Of a DNA stretch of 64,000 nucleotides, positions 8,657 through 18,174 are shown piece by piece. Positions within the stretch are counted from its first letter, which is position 1; each line of letters opens with the position of its first letter. The DNA is taken from contig CAVRCT010000007.1 of assembly GCA_963719645.1 (NCBI GenBank), positions 577,147 through 641,146 on the forward strand, written 5' to 3'. The DNA is from CAVRCT01 sp963719645 (GTDB taxonomy: Bacteria; Pseudomonadota; Gammaproteobacteria; DSM-16500). Position numbers and translations under genes: made by a program. Under the pieces are notes generated by a model, which saw only the letters and a program-made list of their open reading frames with translations, was not told the DNA's origin and did not search any database.

Positions 8657-8687
8657 AAATCTTTTAAAAGTCTCATAGGGCGCTACC

Positions 8688-9377
8688 ATGAAACCCAAAC
8701 TGATTCTAGTAGTAGAAGATGAAGTATCCATTCGCGATATGATCAAGTTTGCGTTAGCCACTAGCGAATTTGAAATTCGTGAAGCCAATAATTGCCAAGA
8801 AGCCGAGTTGCAAATTGCTGAAGCGATGCCAGACATTATTTTATTGGATTGGATGTTGCCAGGTATGAGCGGCATTGACTATGTGAAGAAATTAAAAAGC
8901 AGTGCGACGACCCAACTCATTCCCATTATTATGTTGACGGCTCGTGCGGAAATGGATCACAAGGTCACTGGTTTAGAATTGGGTGTTGATGATTATGTGA
9001 CAAAGCCTTTTTCGCCGCGGGAATTAATTGCCCGGATCAAAACCATTTTGCGTCGCGGGCCTTTAATCAATGTGTCTGGTGTGATTAAAATTGAAAAATT
9101 ACAGTTGAATGTGGATAAACAACAAGTGATGATCGATGATCAATTGATTCCATTGACACCGATTGAATATAAGTTATTAGAATTTTTTTTAAAACACCAA
9201 GACCGTATTTATAGCCGTGATCAGTTACTCACGCATATTTGGCGTGGCAGTTATGACATTGATGATCGCACTGTCGATGTGCAAATTCAGCGATTGCGTA
9301 AACGGTTGAAACCCTTCGGTTACGATAATTGGATTAAAACCATTCGCGGGACAGGCTATCAGTTTAGTAGAGAATAA
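8688..9377 (+). CDS. phoB: PhoB-type response regulator
   Basis: The 229-residue protein is an OmpR/PhoB response regulator. The receiver domain (1-120) has the acidic pocket EDE near residue 11, the phospho-acceptor Asp in IILLDWMLPGMSG at about 54 and the KPFSPREL signature. The C-terminal winged helix (about 130-229) has the YKLLEFFLKH and RTVDVQIQRLRKRL segments. It controls phosphate-starvation genes in other gammaproteobacteria. phoR follows after three bases, so the two are co-translated. No phosphate transporter genes are in the window. Confidence 0.9.
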   Translation: MKPKLILVVEDEVSIRDMIKFALATSEFEIREANNCQEAELQIAEAMPDIILLDWMLPGMSGIDYVKKLKSSATTQLIPIIMLTARAEMDHKVTGLELGVDDYVTKPFSPRELIARIKTILRRGPLINVSGVIKIEKLQLNVDKQQVMIDDQLIPLTPIEYKLLEFFLKHQDRIYSRDQLLTHIWRGSYDIDDRTVDVQIQRLRKRLKPFGYDNWIKTIRGTGYQFSRE

Positions 9378-9380
9378 TCT

Positions 9381-10145
9381 ATGAAACCCACTTTACAAGA
9401 GCTTTACGCATCATTGCCCGAACAAGTCGTGCATCATATCCAACACTTAGAACGGATTCGACAAGATTTTATTGCTAATATCTCGCATGAATTGCGTACG
9501 CCATTGACGGTGATTCATGGTTATTTAGAATTATTGCTTGATCAAGTGCAGGATGAAAAAAATAAAAAAATATTTTTTCAAATGCAGCAGCAGACGCTGC
9601 GGATGGAAAATTTAATTGATAATTTATTGTTGTTATCGCGGTTAGAAAGCGATGAGGATGAAGAAACATTTGATCATGAAACGCCTATTGCTACGATGTT
9701 GCAGCGGATTTGTGATGAAGCTAACGCATTGAGTGGGGATGCGCAACATCAAATTCATCTTGAAGCAGATGAGACGTTGAACTTATTAGGTCGAGAAGAA
9801 GAGTTATATAGTTTATTCTCGAATATTATTTTTAATGCGGTGAAATATACCCCCGCGCATGGATCAATTCATATTTCTTGGTATCGAAAAGAGGGTCGAG
9901 GTATTTTTCGTGTTGAAGATACGGGAATCGGCATTGCACCTGAGCACATTCCACGTGTGACAGAACGATTTTATCGGATTGATCCAGCGCGCTCGCGTAC
10001 GAGCGGTGGTACTGGAATTGGTTTAGCGATTGTTAAGCACGTGCTTATTCGGTTGCATGGCCAGCTTGAAATTGTGAGCGAGGTAGGTAAGGGGAGTGTG
10101 TTTATTTGTAGTTTTCCGCAAGAAGTTTTAAATGGGTTGCAGTGA
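9381..10145 (+). CDS. phoR: PhoR-like histidine kinase lacking membrane and PAS regions
   Basis: The 254-residue protein holds only the kinase core: an H-box with the phosphorylated His in NISHELRTPLTVIHGYLE at about 35, N-box NIIFNAVKYTP, G1 VEDTGIGI and G2 GGTGIGLAIVKH. Usual PhoR proteins are about 430 residues, with N-terminal membrane helices and a PAS domain before the H-box. Here the start is fixed by the phoB stop four bases upstream, so the sensor part is missing, not mis-annotated. It is probably a cytosolic kinase for PhoB. The motifs look intact. Confidence 0.85.
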   Translation: MKPTLQELYASLPEQVVHHIQHLERIRQDFIANISHELRTPLTVIHGYLELLLDQVQDEKNKKIFFQMQQQTLRMENLIDNLLLLSRLESDEDEETFDHETPIATMLQRICDEANALSGDAQHQIHLEADETLNLLGREEELYSLFSNIIFNAVKYTPAHGSIHISWYRKEGRGIFRVEDTGIGIAPEHIPRVTERFYRIDPARSRTSGGTGIGLAIVKHVLIRLHGQLEIVSEVGKGSVFICSFPQEVLNGLQ

Positions 10146-10160
10146 GGGTGATATGTTTTA

Positions 10161-10259
10161 ATCTGAGCCGCGACCGTCAGGGAGCGATCACCGACGATGC
10201 TATTTTTTGCCTATTTCAATTCAGGATGTGTGACACTCCCTGACGGTCGTGGCTCAGAT
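10161..10259. repeat. Family A palindrome (copy 1)
   Basis: Inverted arms ATCTGAGCCGCGACCGTCAG... and ...GGCTCAGAT are 24 nt with one G-T type difference, enclosing about 51 nt. It starts 15 nt after the phoR stop and ends 20 nt before the stop codon of the convergent pseudogene. The interior is related to the copies at 60153-60250 and 60283-60380. It could act as a bidirectional terminator. Confidence 0.9.
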
Positions 10260-10279
10260 AAAAGCGGCCCATTTTGCTA

Positions 10280-11775
10280 TTATTTTTTTGCTGTCGGTGA
10301 TGGTTTTTCATCATCACTAGCAGTTTGACTCTCCGAAACTGAGCCTCTACTTTGTGATCGGTTTGAAAACGAACTATTTTGGTTTGTGGATGCATTTGAC
10401 GCTGTCTTATCACGGGGAGAAGGAGTGCCAGATGTGTCAGAAATATTAGGTATCGCACCAGGTAATAAAACAATCTCAGGTTGTTCTTGATTCTGTAAGT
10501 CACGAGAGAGTCTACGGTGCGTTGTGGGTGTTTGGGCGGAAAGAGAAATGGCGACCACATCTTCTTTTGGTTTTTTAACTTTTTCTAAATTAGCTATTGG
10601 ATACAACCGAGCTTTATTAATATATCGAGTGTGTTCTGCGAATGCATCTCGCGCTTTCTTACCGAAATAGAATACAGCTAATCCTGATGCTGCGCCAGGG
10701 GCACCAAAAAAGACGCACAACACTGCTGTCGCAACTGTAAAAATGGCTGTTAAAAATGCGAAAGCAGATGCTTTCAGCAATAAATAATTTGCTACAGGAA
10801 CTCGTGCTTGTCGTTGTTGTTTAAAGAGACGGTCAAAACGTCGAAGACCTTCTTGTGCATTATGTTGCTTAGCTAAAGCCATTTGCTCAATCTGGGAGTT
10901 TGAAAAAGGTATCTCTGCTTCGGTTTTACTTTCTTCAGCTTTCAGTTGATCTGCTGTTAACTGGGCTCGAAATTTCTGGCTTGTAGTTTTGTTGTAAGCC
11001 GTTGTTCTTCTAAGGTTGGAAAGTTGAAGCAATCTTTATATTTTGTTTGTCGATAGTCTGGTAGTGTTTTGCTGTTTAATACATCATATAAATATAAATT
11101 GGATGTAATTGAAATTACTTTAAATAAGGCAGTTGGAAAAGTACCATTAGCTATTATTTCAAGTGCTGCATTTGCAGATGTTTTTTCTTTGATTGAATCT
11201 GTTTTTGAAGCATTCGCTGAGATTAACTGTTTTAATTTGTCTGGAGTGATATCCGTTAATTCTAATTGTATGGAATAATCTTGCACGTGAAAGATGATTT
11301 CGTTGTCTATGAGTGATTTAATACTCATTCTGCCTTCAGCTTTCCAGGTAATCGTTGGTTTGGGGGCGGCATCAAGATTGATAGTTAGCGTTTGTTGGTG
11401 ATCATTAGTTGTTAAGAATAGGGGTAGATTTTCTGTCAGCTGGGTGGCAGCAGCAATAAATGCATCAGAGGCAGCGAAATAACTTTCTTGAGTATAAGCT
11501 TCTATTATTTTGCGAATTTCATCTGGCGCTGCACAGTCTTTTAGTTCTTCAAGTTTTGTGATGGTTGTTTTTTGTTTATCTTTTTGAATTTCAATAACGG
11601 CGCCACGGTCCATATCTTTGCCGAGCGCTGTCTTTTTTAATATTGCTATATCGGATAAATCAATTCCTTTATTCTCAATAGGAGGAAGAGCATAAAATTC
11701 ATTATCAGCAAGCATATGAATCGCTTCATTCTCTGAATGCTTTAATTCTGCTTGAGTCAACGTTAATCTTTGCAT
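10280..11775 (-). pseudogene. Effector-like membrane protein gene broken by a frameshift
   Basis: Two reading frames join here. The upstream one (11775 to 10957, about 272 residues) ends in LQARNFEPS. The second covers 11032 to 10280, its only candidate start in the overlap is a TTG without a ribosome-binding site, and it continues in the -1 frame through a two-helix hydrophobic hairpin (FAFLTAIFTVATAVLCVFFG) into a Ser/Thr-rich tail. Joined, they give about 500 residues with the same order (helical body, hairpin, disordered tail) as the unknown proteins at 37782 and 39618. The simplest reading is one indel in 10957-11032. A sequencing error or programmed slip cannot be excluded. Function unknown. 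Confidence 0.65.
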
Positions 11776-11810
11776 AGGGTACCCATTTACCTTCAAATTC
11801 TCATAGCTAT

Positions 11811-11843
11811 AGAATAGCAAACAATTATTAATATAAGCTTAAC
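11811..11843 (-). promoter_or_regulatory. PmrA-type box and -10 upstream of the 11775 gene
   Basis: On the minus strand TTAAG (11842-11838) and TTAAT (11831-11827) are 11 bp apart, followed after ten bases by TATTCT (11816-11811) as a possible -10. The box lies about 50 nt before the ATG at 11775. It matches the pattern YTTAAK-N5-YTTAAK except for the first pyrimidine of each half. Regulator binding is inferred. Confidence 0.55.
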
Positions 11844-12245
11844 AGAGCCAAGTTAAAAAATTCTTAATATCAATAGCTTAGCTGGTTTTAAGGGGCGATA
11901 AGGCTTTCGGATAGGATCCCCACATAGCTCTTTTTAGCAATATAATCAAGGTGTTGATCCTAGCATAACGGAGTGATTTGCGAAATGAGTCATTTTCTTT
12001 GTTATATGGCCTAGGCTCTGCTAACACAGAGCAAAAAGCCAAATTAATTCACCAATCCACTCTTTTTTGCTAAATTTCAACCCAAGCCAAATTTCCTCAT
12101 TTTGCTTCATTCAGCAACAACCCACACAGAGAAAAGTACAAATCAAAATAGCCTGTTTAATAATAACGCATAAAATAAGCTGTTTACGAAATTTCTCCTA
12201 TCGGTAGGCGTATAATGAAAGAAAAGAAATTATAGGAGTAACATC
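11844..12245. other. Intergenic region with hairpin, -10 and small dyad before the L,D-transpeptidase
   Basis: I see no gene. A 6-bp stem (GCTCTG / CAGAGC, 12015-12032) has no T-tract. A perfect consensus TATAAT at 12211-12216 sits 30 nt before the transpeptidase ATG, but no good -35 is found. In its place is a short dyad CCTATCGGTAGG at 12197-12208 that could be an operator. Confidence 0.4.
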
Positions 12246-12863
12246 ATGCGCAGATATCAGCTGTGGTTCACTTCTTTTTTCATTGTTGTTCTGAGTTTCA
12301 TTTTGAATGGGTGTGCAACGCAAAATGATATGGCATCTGATGATATGGGTTCGACAGATCAAATGATGTCAGAAGCTGATAGAGCATTGCCGTTGTATCA
12401 TAATCAAGCGCCATATTCCTCTTCATTTAGTGAAGGAAAATATATCTCGTTGATGCCACCGAGTATTGATACAAACAAAAAAGTCGTTGTCGTTGATCCC
12501 AAATTATTTGCATGGGGTGCATACGATAATGGCAAATTAGTGCGGGGTGGAATCGCAACAGTGGGTGCAGATTATTGTCCAGATGATCAATCGGAATGTC
12601 GAACGCATACAGGAACGTTCCATGTCTTTTCAGTAGGCGGTGTTGATTGTGTATCAAGAACCTATCCAAGACCACAGGGCGGCGCATTGATGCCTTATTG
12701 CATGTTCTTCAGTCAAGGGCAATCTTTGCATGGTACCCCCGATCAAATGATGGCGGAATCAAACATCAGTCATGGGTGTGTACACTTGCGAATTCCAGAT
12801 GCGGAATGGTTAAGAAATAATTTTGTGAATGTTGGAACGACCGTCATTATTAAACCATACTAG
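12246..12863 (+). CDS. L,D-transpeptidase (YkuD) lipoprotein
   Basis: The 205-residue protein has a lipoprotein signal with Cys at about residue 23 (FILNGCATQ). The YkuD/ErfK catalytic domain shows the HGT and SHGCVHLRIPDAEWL motifs, with the catalytic Cys in SHGCVH. Such enzymes form 3-3 cross-links in peptidoglycan or attach Braun-type lipoproteins. The periplasmic location and a neighbouring lytic transglycosylase on the opposite strand fit a cell-wall role. TAGGAG lies eight bases before the ATG. Confidence 0.9.
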   Translation: MRRYQLWFTSFFIVVLSFILNGCATQNDMASDDMGSTDQMMSEADRALPLYHNQAPYSSSFSEGKYISLMPPSIDTNKKVVVVDPKLFAWGAYDNGKLVRGGIATVGADYCPDDQSECRTHTGTFHVFSVGGVDCVSRTYPRPQGGALMPYCMFFSQGQSLHGTPDQMMAESNISHGCVHLRIPDAEWLRNNFVNVGTTVIIKPY

Positions 12864-12873
12864 GAATAATTTT

Positions 12874-12902
12874 ATCGTACTGCACAGCAAGTGCAGTACG
12901 AT
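12874..12902. terminator. Perfect stem-loop between convergent cell-wall genes
   Basis: A 12-bp perfect stem ATCGTACTGCAC / GTGCAGTACGAT has a 5-nt loop AGCAA. It lies 10 nt after the L,D-transpeptidase stop and 24 nt from the transglycosylase stop. No strong T-tract follows on either strand, so a terminator role is likely from position more than from sequence. Confidence 0.6.
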
Positions 12903-12926
12903 GAAGTTAGAGAGAAGAGAAAAGGA

Positions 12927-13856
12927 CTAAGCCAAAATTTTCTGCGCAAATACCACACGGACTATATTTGCTTTTTCGACAGGCACTAATAAGGTGTTTG
13001 CACCATTCGCTTTAGCTGCTTTACCTTGATGGTTGTAGTAATCAGGATTCAACGAATTTAATGTTTGAATGCTAATCCCAGTTGATTTTGCAACCTGCGC
13101 TAAACTCACAGGCGTTTTAAATTTAAATTGCATGAACACGGGTTTGTTTGTAATCGGCGGTAATTCTACGCCATATTTTTCATGATGTTTAATGATTTCG
13201 GCAATGGCTAATAATTTTGGCACATACAATTTTGTTTCTGTCGGCAGCGGTAAATTCCAAAAATTGTTACTACCAATGCGACGTTCAACATGCGCAACTT
13301 TCACTTGACCACAATTATAAGCAGCAATCGCGAGATACCAATCGCCATTAAAGAGATTCCCTAAGTCATTAAAATACGCTAACGCAGCTTTTGTCGAAGA
13401 GACGACATTGCGTCGGCCGTCATAGCCTGATTTGACTTTAACCCCTAATTCAACAGCTGTTTGCGGCATCAATTGCCATAATCCTGTTGCACCTTTGTGT
13501 GAACGATCATTCGGATTAAATTCACTCTCGATGACAGGTATTAGCGCCAACTCTGCGGGTAAGCCGCGCGCTTTTACTTCATTGTGAATGAAATAAATGT
13601 ACGGGCCTGCCGCCGCTAAAATTTGGCGTAGCTTAACTTGGTCAGCTAAAAGTTTTTGAATTTCTGCTTGCACACGTGACGATGACTCTGCCTTGTGGTC
13701 AAGCATAAAATCATTACTTATGCTGTTCCAAACTGAATTAGCTGTGTTGATGCTTGAGCCTGAAATTAAATCGATGAAGCTCGGGCTAGCGGTTAAAAAG
13801 ACAAGACTAAAGACAGCTAATATGACTAATTTTGATTTACTCAATATTGCTTGCAT
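12927..13856 (-). CDS. Lytic transglycosylase with LysM-like C-terminus
   Basis: The 309-residue protein has an N-terminal signal anchor and an SLT (goose lysozyme-like) domain at about residues 85-215. The catalytic Glu is in ALIPVIESEFNP, followed by GATGLWQLMPQTA and AIAAYNCGQ, the standard family motifs of MltD-type enzymes. The C-terminus (about 235-300) resembles one LysM peptidoglycan-binding repeat (LAQVAKSTGISIQTLNSLN). It cleaves the glycan strand to 1,6-anhydro products in the periplasm. It is shorter than MltD of E. coli and has one LysM instead of two. Confidence 0.88.
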   Translation of the reverse strand: MQAILSKSKLVILAVFSLVFLTASPSFIDLISGSSINTANSVWNSISNDFMLDHKAESSSRVQAEIQKLLADQVKLRQILAAAGPYIYFIHNEVKARGLPAELALIPVIESEFNPNDRSHKGATGLWQLMPQTAVELGVKVKSGYDGRRNVVSSTKAALAYFNDLGNLFNGDWYLAIAAYNCGQVKVAHVERRIGSNNFWNLPLPTETKLYVPKLLAIAEIIKHHEKYGVELPPITNKPVFMQFKFKTPVSLAQVAKSTGISIQTLNSLNPDYYNHQGKAAKANGANTLLVPVEKANIVRVVFAQKILA

Positions 13857-14105
13857 GGGGCGTATGTTACTTGAGTCTTGCTAGAAATAACAACCCCTGT
13901 TTGGTAAATTTTTTGCTTGCAATTTTATAAGCAGTTGAAAAATAGTTATATTAAAATGTTAGAAAGATTAAATAAGTGGGTTTTTTTTCGTGAATTTTAG
14001 CTAAAAAAAACGAAAGTATACAAATAATTTTATAAATTAACTGATTTAAAAAAATTAAAATCTTTGTTGTAAGAGACATTGTTAAAATTCACATCTTGAG
14101 GTGTA

Positions 14106-15107
14106 ATGAGTGCAGAGGTAAATCCAATGAACACGAATGTAAATACACCGTATGAAACATTAAGCCCAGATTTAATTTTAGCAGCTGTTGAAAGCATTGG
14201 TTTTCAGTGCAGTGGTATGTTGTTAGCATTGAACAGTTATGAAAATCGTGTTTATCAAGTTGGCATTGAAGAGGATAAACCGCTTATTGCAAAATTTTAT
14301 CGTCCGAATCGTTGGACTGACGCGGCAATTTTAGAAGAACATCAATTTGCATTAGAATTAGCAGAACAAGAGATTCCCGTCGTAGCACCTCTGCAAATAA
14401 ATAACAATACGTTGCATCATTTTGATAAGTTTCGTTTCAGTGTTTTTCCGCGACGCGGTGGAAGACCGTTGGAATTAGATAATTTAGATCAACTCGAATG
14501 GATGGGCCGTTTTATTGGCCGCTTGCATGCGGTGGGCGCAACGAAAATTTTTCAACACCGTCGCGTGTTAGATGTGACAAGTTATGGTTATCAATCCTAT
14601 CAATTTTTAATTGAGCATGAATTTATTCCGGACTATATGCGTATCAACTATTGCGCGACGGTTGAAACTATTTTGCGTCAGTTGGATGAATGCTTTCAGG
14701 CAGTTGACGCTGTCCAACTCATTCGGTTGCACGGCGATTGTCACGCGGGTAATGTTTTATGGAATGATGCGGGACCACAGATTGTTGACTTAGATGATTG
14801 TTTGATGGGGCCTGCGGTTCAAGATATTTGGATGTTGTTGTCGGGTGATCGACAACAGGTTGCGTTACAGACGGATATTATTTTGGAAGCGTATCAAGAG
14901 TTTCATGATTTTAATTATCGCGAGTTGCGATTAGTGGAACCATTGCGCACCTTGCGAATGTTGCATCACAGCGCATGGCTCGCTAAGCGTTGGCAAGACC
15001 CTGCGTTCCCCTTGAGTTTTCCTTGGTTTAACACGGCAAAATATTGGGAAGAACAGATGGTGCATTTGCAAGAGCAGAGTCATTTATTGGATGCGAGCTT
15101 AGAGTAA
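14106..15107 (+). CDS. srkA: Stress response serine/threonine kinase SrkA (YihE/RdoA)
   Basis: The 333-residue protein belongs to the APH/choline kinase-like fold. It carries the catalytic loop IRLHGDCHAGNVLW at about residue 205 and the metal-binding IVDLDDCLMGPAVQD. The N-terminal TLSPDLILAAVESIGF and NSYENRVYQVG segments match SrkA, a cytosolic kinase that in E. coli limits stress-induced toxin-mediated death. A second in-frame ATG seven codons in also has a fair ribosome-binding site (AGAGGT), so the true N-terminus may be shorter. It is convergent with hmgA, with 18 bases between stops. Confidence 0.88.
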   Translation: MSAEVNPMNTNVNTPYETLSPDLILAAVESIGFQCSGMLLALNSYENRVYQVGIEEDKPLIAKFYRPNRWTDAAILEEHQFALELAEQEIPVVAPLQINNNTLHHFDKFRFSVFPRRGGRPLELDNLDQLEWMGRFIGRLHAVGATKIFQHRRVLDVTSYGYQSYQFLIEHEFIPDYMRINYCATVETILRQLDECFQAVDAVQLIRLHGDCHAGNVLWNDAGPQIVDLDDCLMGPAVQDIWMLLSGDRQQVALQTDIILEAYQEFHDFNYRELRLVEPLRTLRMLHHSAWLAKRWQDPAFPLSFPWFNTAKYWEEQMVHLQEQSHLLDASLE

Positions 15108-15125
15108 GGTGCTATAGTATCTAAA

Positions 15126-16412
15126 TCACCTAAAATTTTCTTTCAACCCCTGCCAACACTGCAAATAATTTTCCTGACGAAAAGAAGCAGCAAATGCCTG
15201 TGGTGTGAGTCGCCAAACGTATTGCGCTTCAAACATAAAAGCCAATGTATCCGAAAAATATTCGGGTTTTAATTCAGAGTGAGTTGCTTTATGAAACGCA
15301 TCAGCATCCGGTCCATGTGCTGACATGCAATTATGTAAACTGCCGCCGCCAGGTATAAATCCCGTTTCTTTCGCATCATACACGCCAAAAATTAATCCCA
15401 TATATTCATTCATAATATTGCGATGATAATAAGGCGGTCTAAACGTATCTTGTGCAACCATCCAACGCGGTGGAAAAATTACAAAATCAATATTCGCAAC
15501 GCCAGCGGTTTGTGAGGGTGATGTCAAGACAGTAAAAATCGATGGATCGGGATGATCAAAGCTCACAGAATTAATGGTATTAAATTTACTGAGATCATAT
15601 TTATAAGGAACATAATTGCCATGCCACGCGACAACATTCAGCGGCGAATGATCTATTTCCGCTGACCATAAATTCCCTTGAAATTTCGCCACGATAAAAC
15701 TCGGCGCATTGATGGTTTCATAGGCGGCTGTTGGGATTTGAAAATCGCGCGGATTGGCTAAGCCATTCGCACCAATCGGCCCTAATTCGGGTAGCCGAAA
15801 AGGGGCGCCGAAATTTTCACAAATGTAGCCGCGTGCTTTGTCATCCAGTAACACGACTTGAAATTTGATGCCGCGTGGAATCACAATCATTTCGCCCGGT
15901 TTAGCATCGAGCACTCCAAATTCAGTTTTAAAACGCAGCTTTCCTTCTTGCGGCACAATTAAAAAATCGCCATCCGCATTATAAAAATATTCATGCTGCA
16001 TGGATTGATTCGCTGTATACAAATGAATTGCTGCACCTGTTAACATTTCAATGCTGCCATTCGCAGCGAGCGTAAATAATCCTTGGATAAAATGATGCGG
16101 ATAATCGGGATAAGGCAGTGGGTCCCAGCGCATTTGCGTGGGCGGCATAGGAATTTGATTACAAGGAGGAGCCGATAAGTTTTTTTGTTCAATGAGAAAA
16201 AAATCGCCGTGCAAAACGGAGGGTTTAATTCGATATAACCAACTGTGTAAATTGGCATGACGGGCAACCGTAAAAGCACTGCCGCTTAATTGCTCGGCAT
16301 ACAATCCAAAAGGTGGTTTTTGCGGCGCGTTTTGTCCTTTGACTAACGCATTTTCAATCGCTTCAGATTGAAAATGATTACCCAGTCCGTCTAAGTATCG
16401 TAAACAGCTCAT
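15126..16412 (-). CDS. hmgA: Homogentisate 1,2-dioxygenase
   Basis: The 428-residue enzyme opens the homogentisate ring to maleylacetoacetate in the tyrosine degradation pathway, using Fe(II). Recognisable features are the N-terminal LDGLGNHFQSEA, the iron-ligand region PPYYHRNIMNEYMGLIFG (His and Glu) and CMSAHGPDADAF (His). Length matches the family. It is the last gene of a tight minus-strand operon, 10 bases after hisC. Low activity of this step would let homogentisate accumulate and form pyomelanin. Confidence 0.97.
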   Translation of the reverse strand: MSCLRYLDGLGNHFQSEAIENALVKGQNAPQKPPFGLYAEQLSGSAFTVARHANLHSWLYRIKPSVLHGDFFLIEQKNLSAPPCNQIPMPPTQMRWDPLPYPDYPHHFIQGLFTLAANGSIEMLTGAAIHLYTANQSMQHEYFYNADGDFLIVPQEGKLRFKTEFGVLDAKPGEMIVIPRGIKFQVVLLDDKARGYICENFGAPFRLPELGPIGANGLANPRDFQIPTAAYETINAPSFIVAKFQGNLWSAEIDHSPLNVVAWHGNYVPYKYDLSKFNTINSVSFDHPDPSIFTVLTSPSQTAGVANIDFVIFPPRWMVAQDTFRPPYYHRNIMNEYMGLIFGVYDAKETGFIPGGGSLHNCMSAHGPDADAFHKATHSELKPEYFSDTLAFMFEAQYVWRLTPQAFAASFRQENYLQCWQGLKENFR

Positions 16413-16422
16413 GCCGCACTCC

Positions 16423-17535
16423 CTAAATCAATTGTTGAAAAGTATTTAAAAAGCGCTCATTTTGTTCCTGCGTGCCAATAGTGACCCGAATATGATTCGG
16501 TAAATCATAAGCTGTCAATGGACGCACAATAACGCCTTGTTGTAATAAGAGTTGATACATTTCATAACCGCTTTTTTCAACATGGATGGTAATGAAGTTG
16601 CCGACCGATGGAATATAATCCACCTTTAATTTTTTCAAACCATCTTGCAATTGTTGCATACCCATTTTATTGAGTTGCACGCTGCGTTTGACATGCTCAT
16701 GATCACCTAAGGCTGCCGCACAAGCATGTGCTGCAATTGAATTGACATTAAATGGCAAGCGAGCCCGATTTAAAATATCGGCAATGTTGGGAGAGGAGAT
16801 GGCATAACCTAATCGTAACGCCGCTAAACCATAGACTTTTGAAAACGTGCGAGTAATGATTAAGTTGGGGTATTGCGCCAATAATTCTAATGAATTGGGA
16901 TAATCGGGCAGATCAATATATTCGTTATAGGCTTCATCTAAAACGACTAAGACATTCGGTGGAATCGATTCCAATAATAATAACAACTCGGTTAAATTCG
17001 TATATGTGCCAGTTGGATTGTTGGGATTCACGACAAAAATAATCCGCGTATTCAATGTCACCGCAGCAATCATTTTTTTGATATCACTGCCGTAGTTTTT
17101 TGCTGGAATCGTAATCAGTTCTGCATCATAACTTTTTATTAACAAGGGAATCGTTAAGAATGCATACTGTGAAATAATAGCCTCACTTTGCTGGGTCAGA
17201 TAAGATTTTATGATTAACTCTAAAACGTTTTCCGAGCCATTGCCGATGGTTAATTGCTCTGGCAATACCCGGAAAGTTTGTGCAATGGCTTTTTTCAATT
17301 CGAAACAACCGCCGTCCGGATAAAAGTGAGACTTTAGCAAATGATCTTGAGCAGCCAGGATGGCAAGTGGACTGGGCCCTAATGGATTTTCATTGCTGGC
17401 AAGTTTGATGGCTGAGGTGATACCTAATTCACGTTCGAGTTCCTCAATCGGTTTGCCGGGCTGATACGGGGTTAATTTACGAATATGACTGTTTGCAAGA
17501 TCACGAAAATCGACATCCGGTAATTCTGTTTTCAT
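16423..17535 (-). CDS. hisC: HisC-type aminotransferase, probably acting on tyrosine here
   Basis: The 370-residue PLP enzyme has the histidinol-phosphate aminotransferase signatures IKLASNENPLGPSP near the N-terminus, NPNNPTGTY, DEAYNEY and the PLP-lysine motif TRTFSKVYGLAALRLGY at about residue 230. HisC-family enzymes also transaminate tyrosine and phenylalanine in some bacteria. No other histidine gene is present. The gene sits inside the tyrosine degradation operon, between maiA (6 bases) and hmgA (10 bases), where a tyrosine aminotransferase would be expected. The family call is firm; the substrate is inference from context. Confidence 0.88.
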   Translation of the reverse strand: MKTELPDVDFRDLANSHIRKLTPYQPGKPIEELERELGITSAIKLASNENPLGPSPLAILAAQDHLLKSHFYPDGGCFELKKAIAQTFRVLPEQLTIGNGSENVLELIIKSYLTQQSEAIISQYAFLTIPLLIKSYDAELITIPAKNYGSDIKKMIAAVTLNTRIIFVVNPNNPTGTYTNLTELLLLLESIPPNVLVVLDEAYNEYIDLPDYPNSLELLAQYPNLIITRTFSKVYGLAALRLGYAISSPNIADILNRARLPFNVNSIAAHACAAALGDHEHVKRSVQLNKMGMQQLQDGLKKLKVDYIPSVGNFITIHVEKSGYEMYQLLLQQGVIVRPLTAYDLPNHIRVTIGTQEQNERFLNTFQQLI

Positions 17536-17541
17536 TAAAAA

Positions 17542-18174
17542 TCACTCCTGTGGCCATGCTTTATGAAAAGCAGGATGTTGTTGGCAATTAGTATCAATGC
17601 GAACCAAGGTTGGAAAAGCCGTTAGATCACAAGCAAAACGCTTTGCGTTATACATTTGTGGCACCAAACAAATGTCAGCCAGTGAAGGCGTATGGCCTAT
17701 GCAAAATTCTCCAGCATATTGACTATTGACTAGCTCTGTTTCAAGTGCGGTAAAACCGACGCTAATCCAGTGTTGATACCATTGATTCTTTTTCTCTTCA
17801 CTGATGCCGAGTTCGTTGGTTAAATATTTTAAAACACGTAAATTATTTAAGGGGTGAATATCAGCAACAATTTTCAGTGCAAATGATTTTGCAAAAATGC
17901 GTTGCTGTGTGTCATTTGGCAGTAACGACGGTGTTGGAAACTTTTCTTCTAAATAATCAATAATTGCAAGTGATTGAGTGATGACTTGATTGTCGTCTTG
18001 CAACGTGGGAACCAAGCCTTGTGGATTAATTGTTTTATAAGTGGGTGAATGATGTTCACCGCCATTGTTGGTTAAATGAATAGGAATTTTTTCATAGGCG
18101 AGATTTTTTAAATTCAAGGCAATTCGCACACGAAAAGCCGCAGTAGAACGAAAATAATCATACAGCGTTAACAT
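17542..18174 (-). CDS. maiA: Maleylacetoacetate isomerase
   Basis: The 210-residue glutathione S-transferase zeta-class enzyme turns maleylacetoacetate into fumarylacetoacetate with glutathione as cofactor. The N-terminal LYDYFRSTAAFRVRIALNLK carries the family SSCSxRVRI-like motif in the form RSTAAFRVRI, so the usual active-site Ser-Ser-Cys is not conserved as such. NPQGLVPTL and DYLEEKFP are typical. It overlaps the 3' end of fahA by seven bases, which suggests coupled translation. Confidence 0.93.
   Translation of the reverse strand: MLTLYDYFRSTAAFRVRIALNLKNLAYEKIPIHLTNNGGEHHSPTYKTINPQGLVPTLQDDNQVITQSLAIIDYLEEKFPTPSLLPNDTQQRIFAKSFALKIVADIHPLNNLRVLKYLTNELGISEEKKNQWYQHWISVGFTALETELVNSQYAGEFCIGHTPSLADICLVPQMYNAKRFACDLTAFPTLVRIDTNCQQHPAFHKAWPQE

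Noticed and set aside
12015..12032. GCTCTG/CAGAGC stem as a terminator or small RNA
   Set aside because: It has a short stem, no T-tract in either direction and no clear promoter for an RNA.
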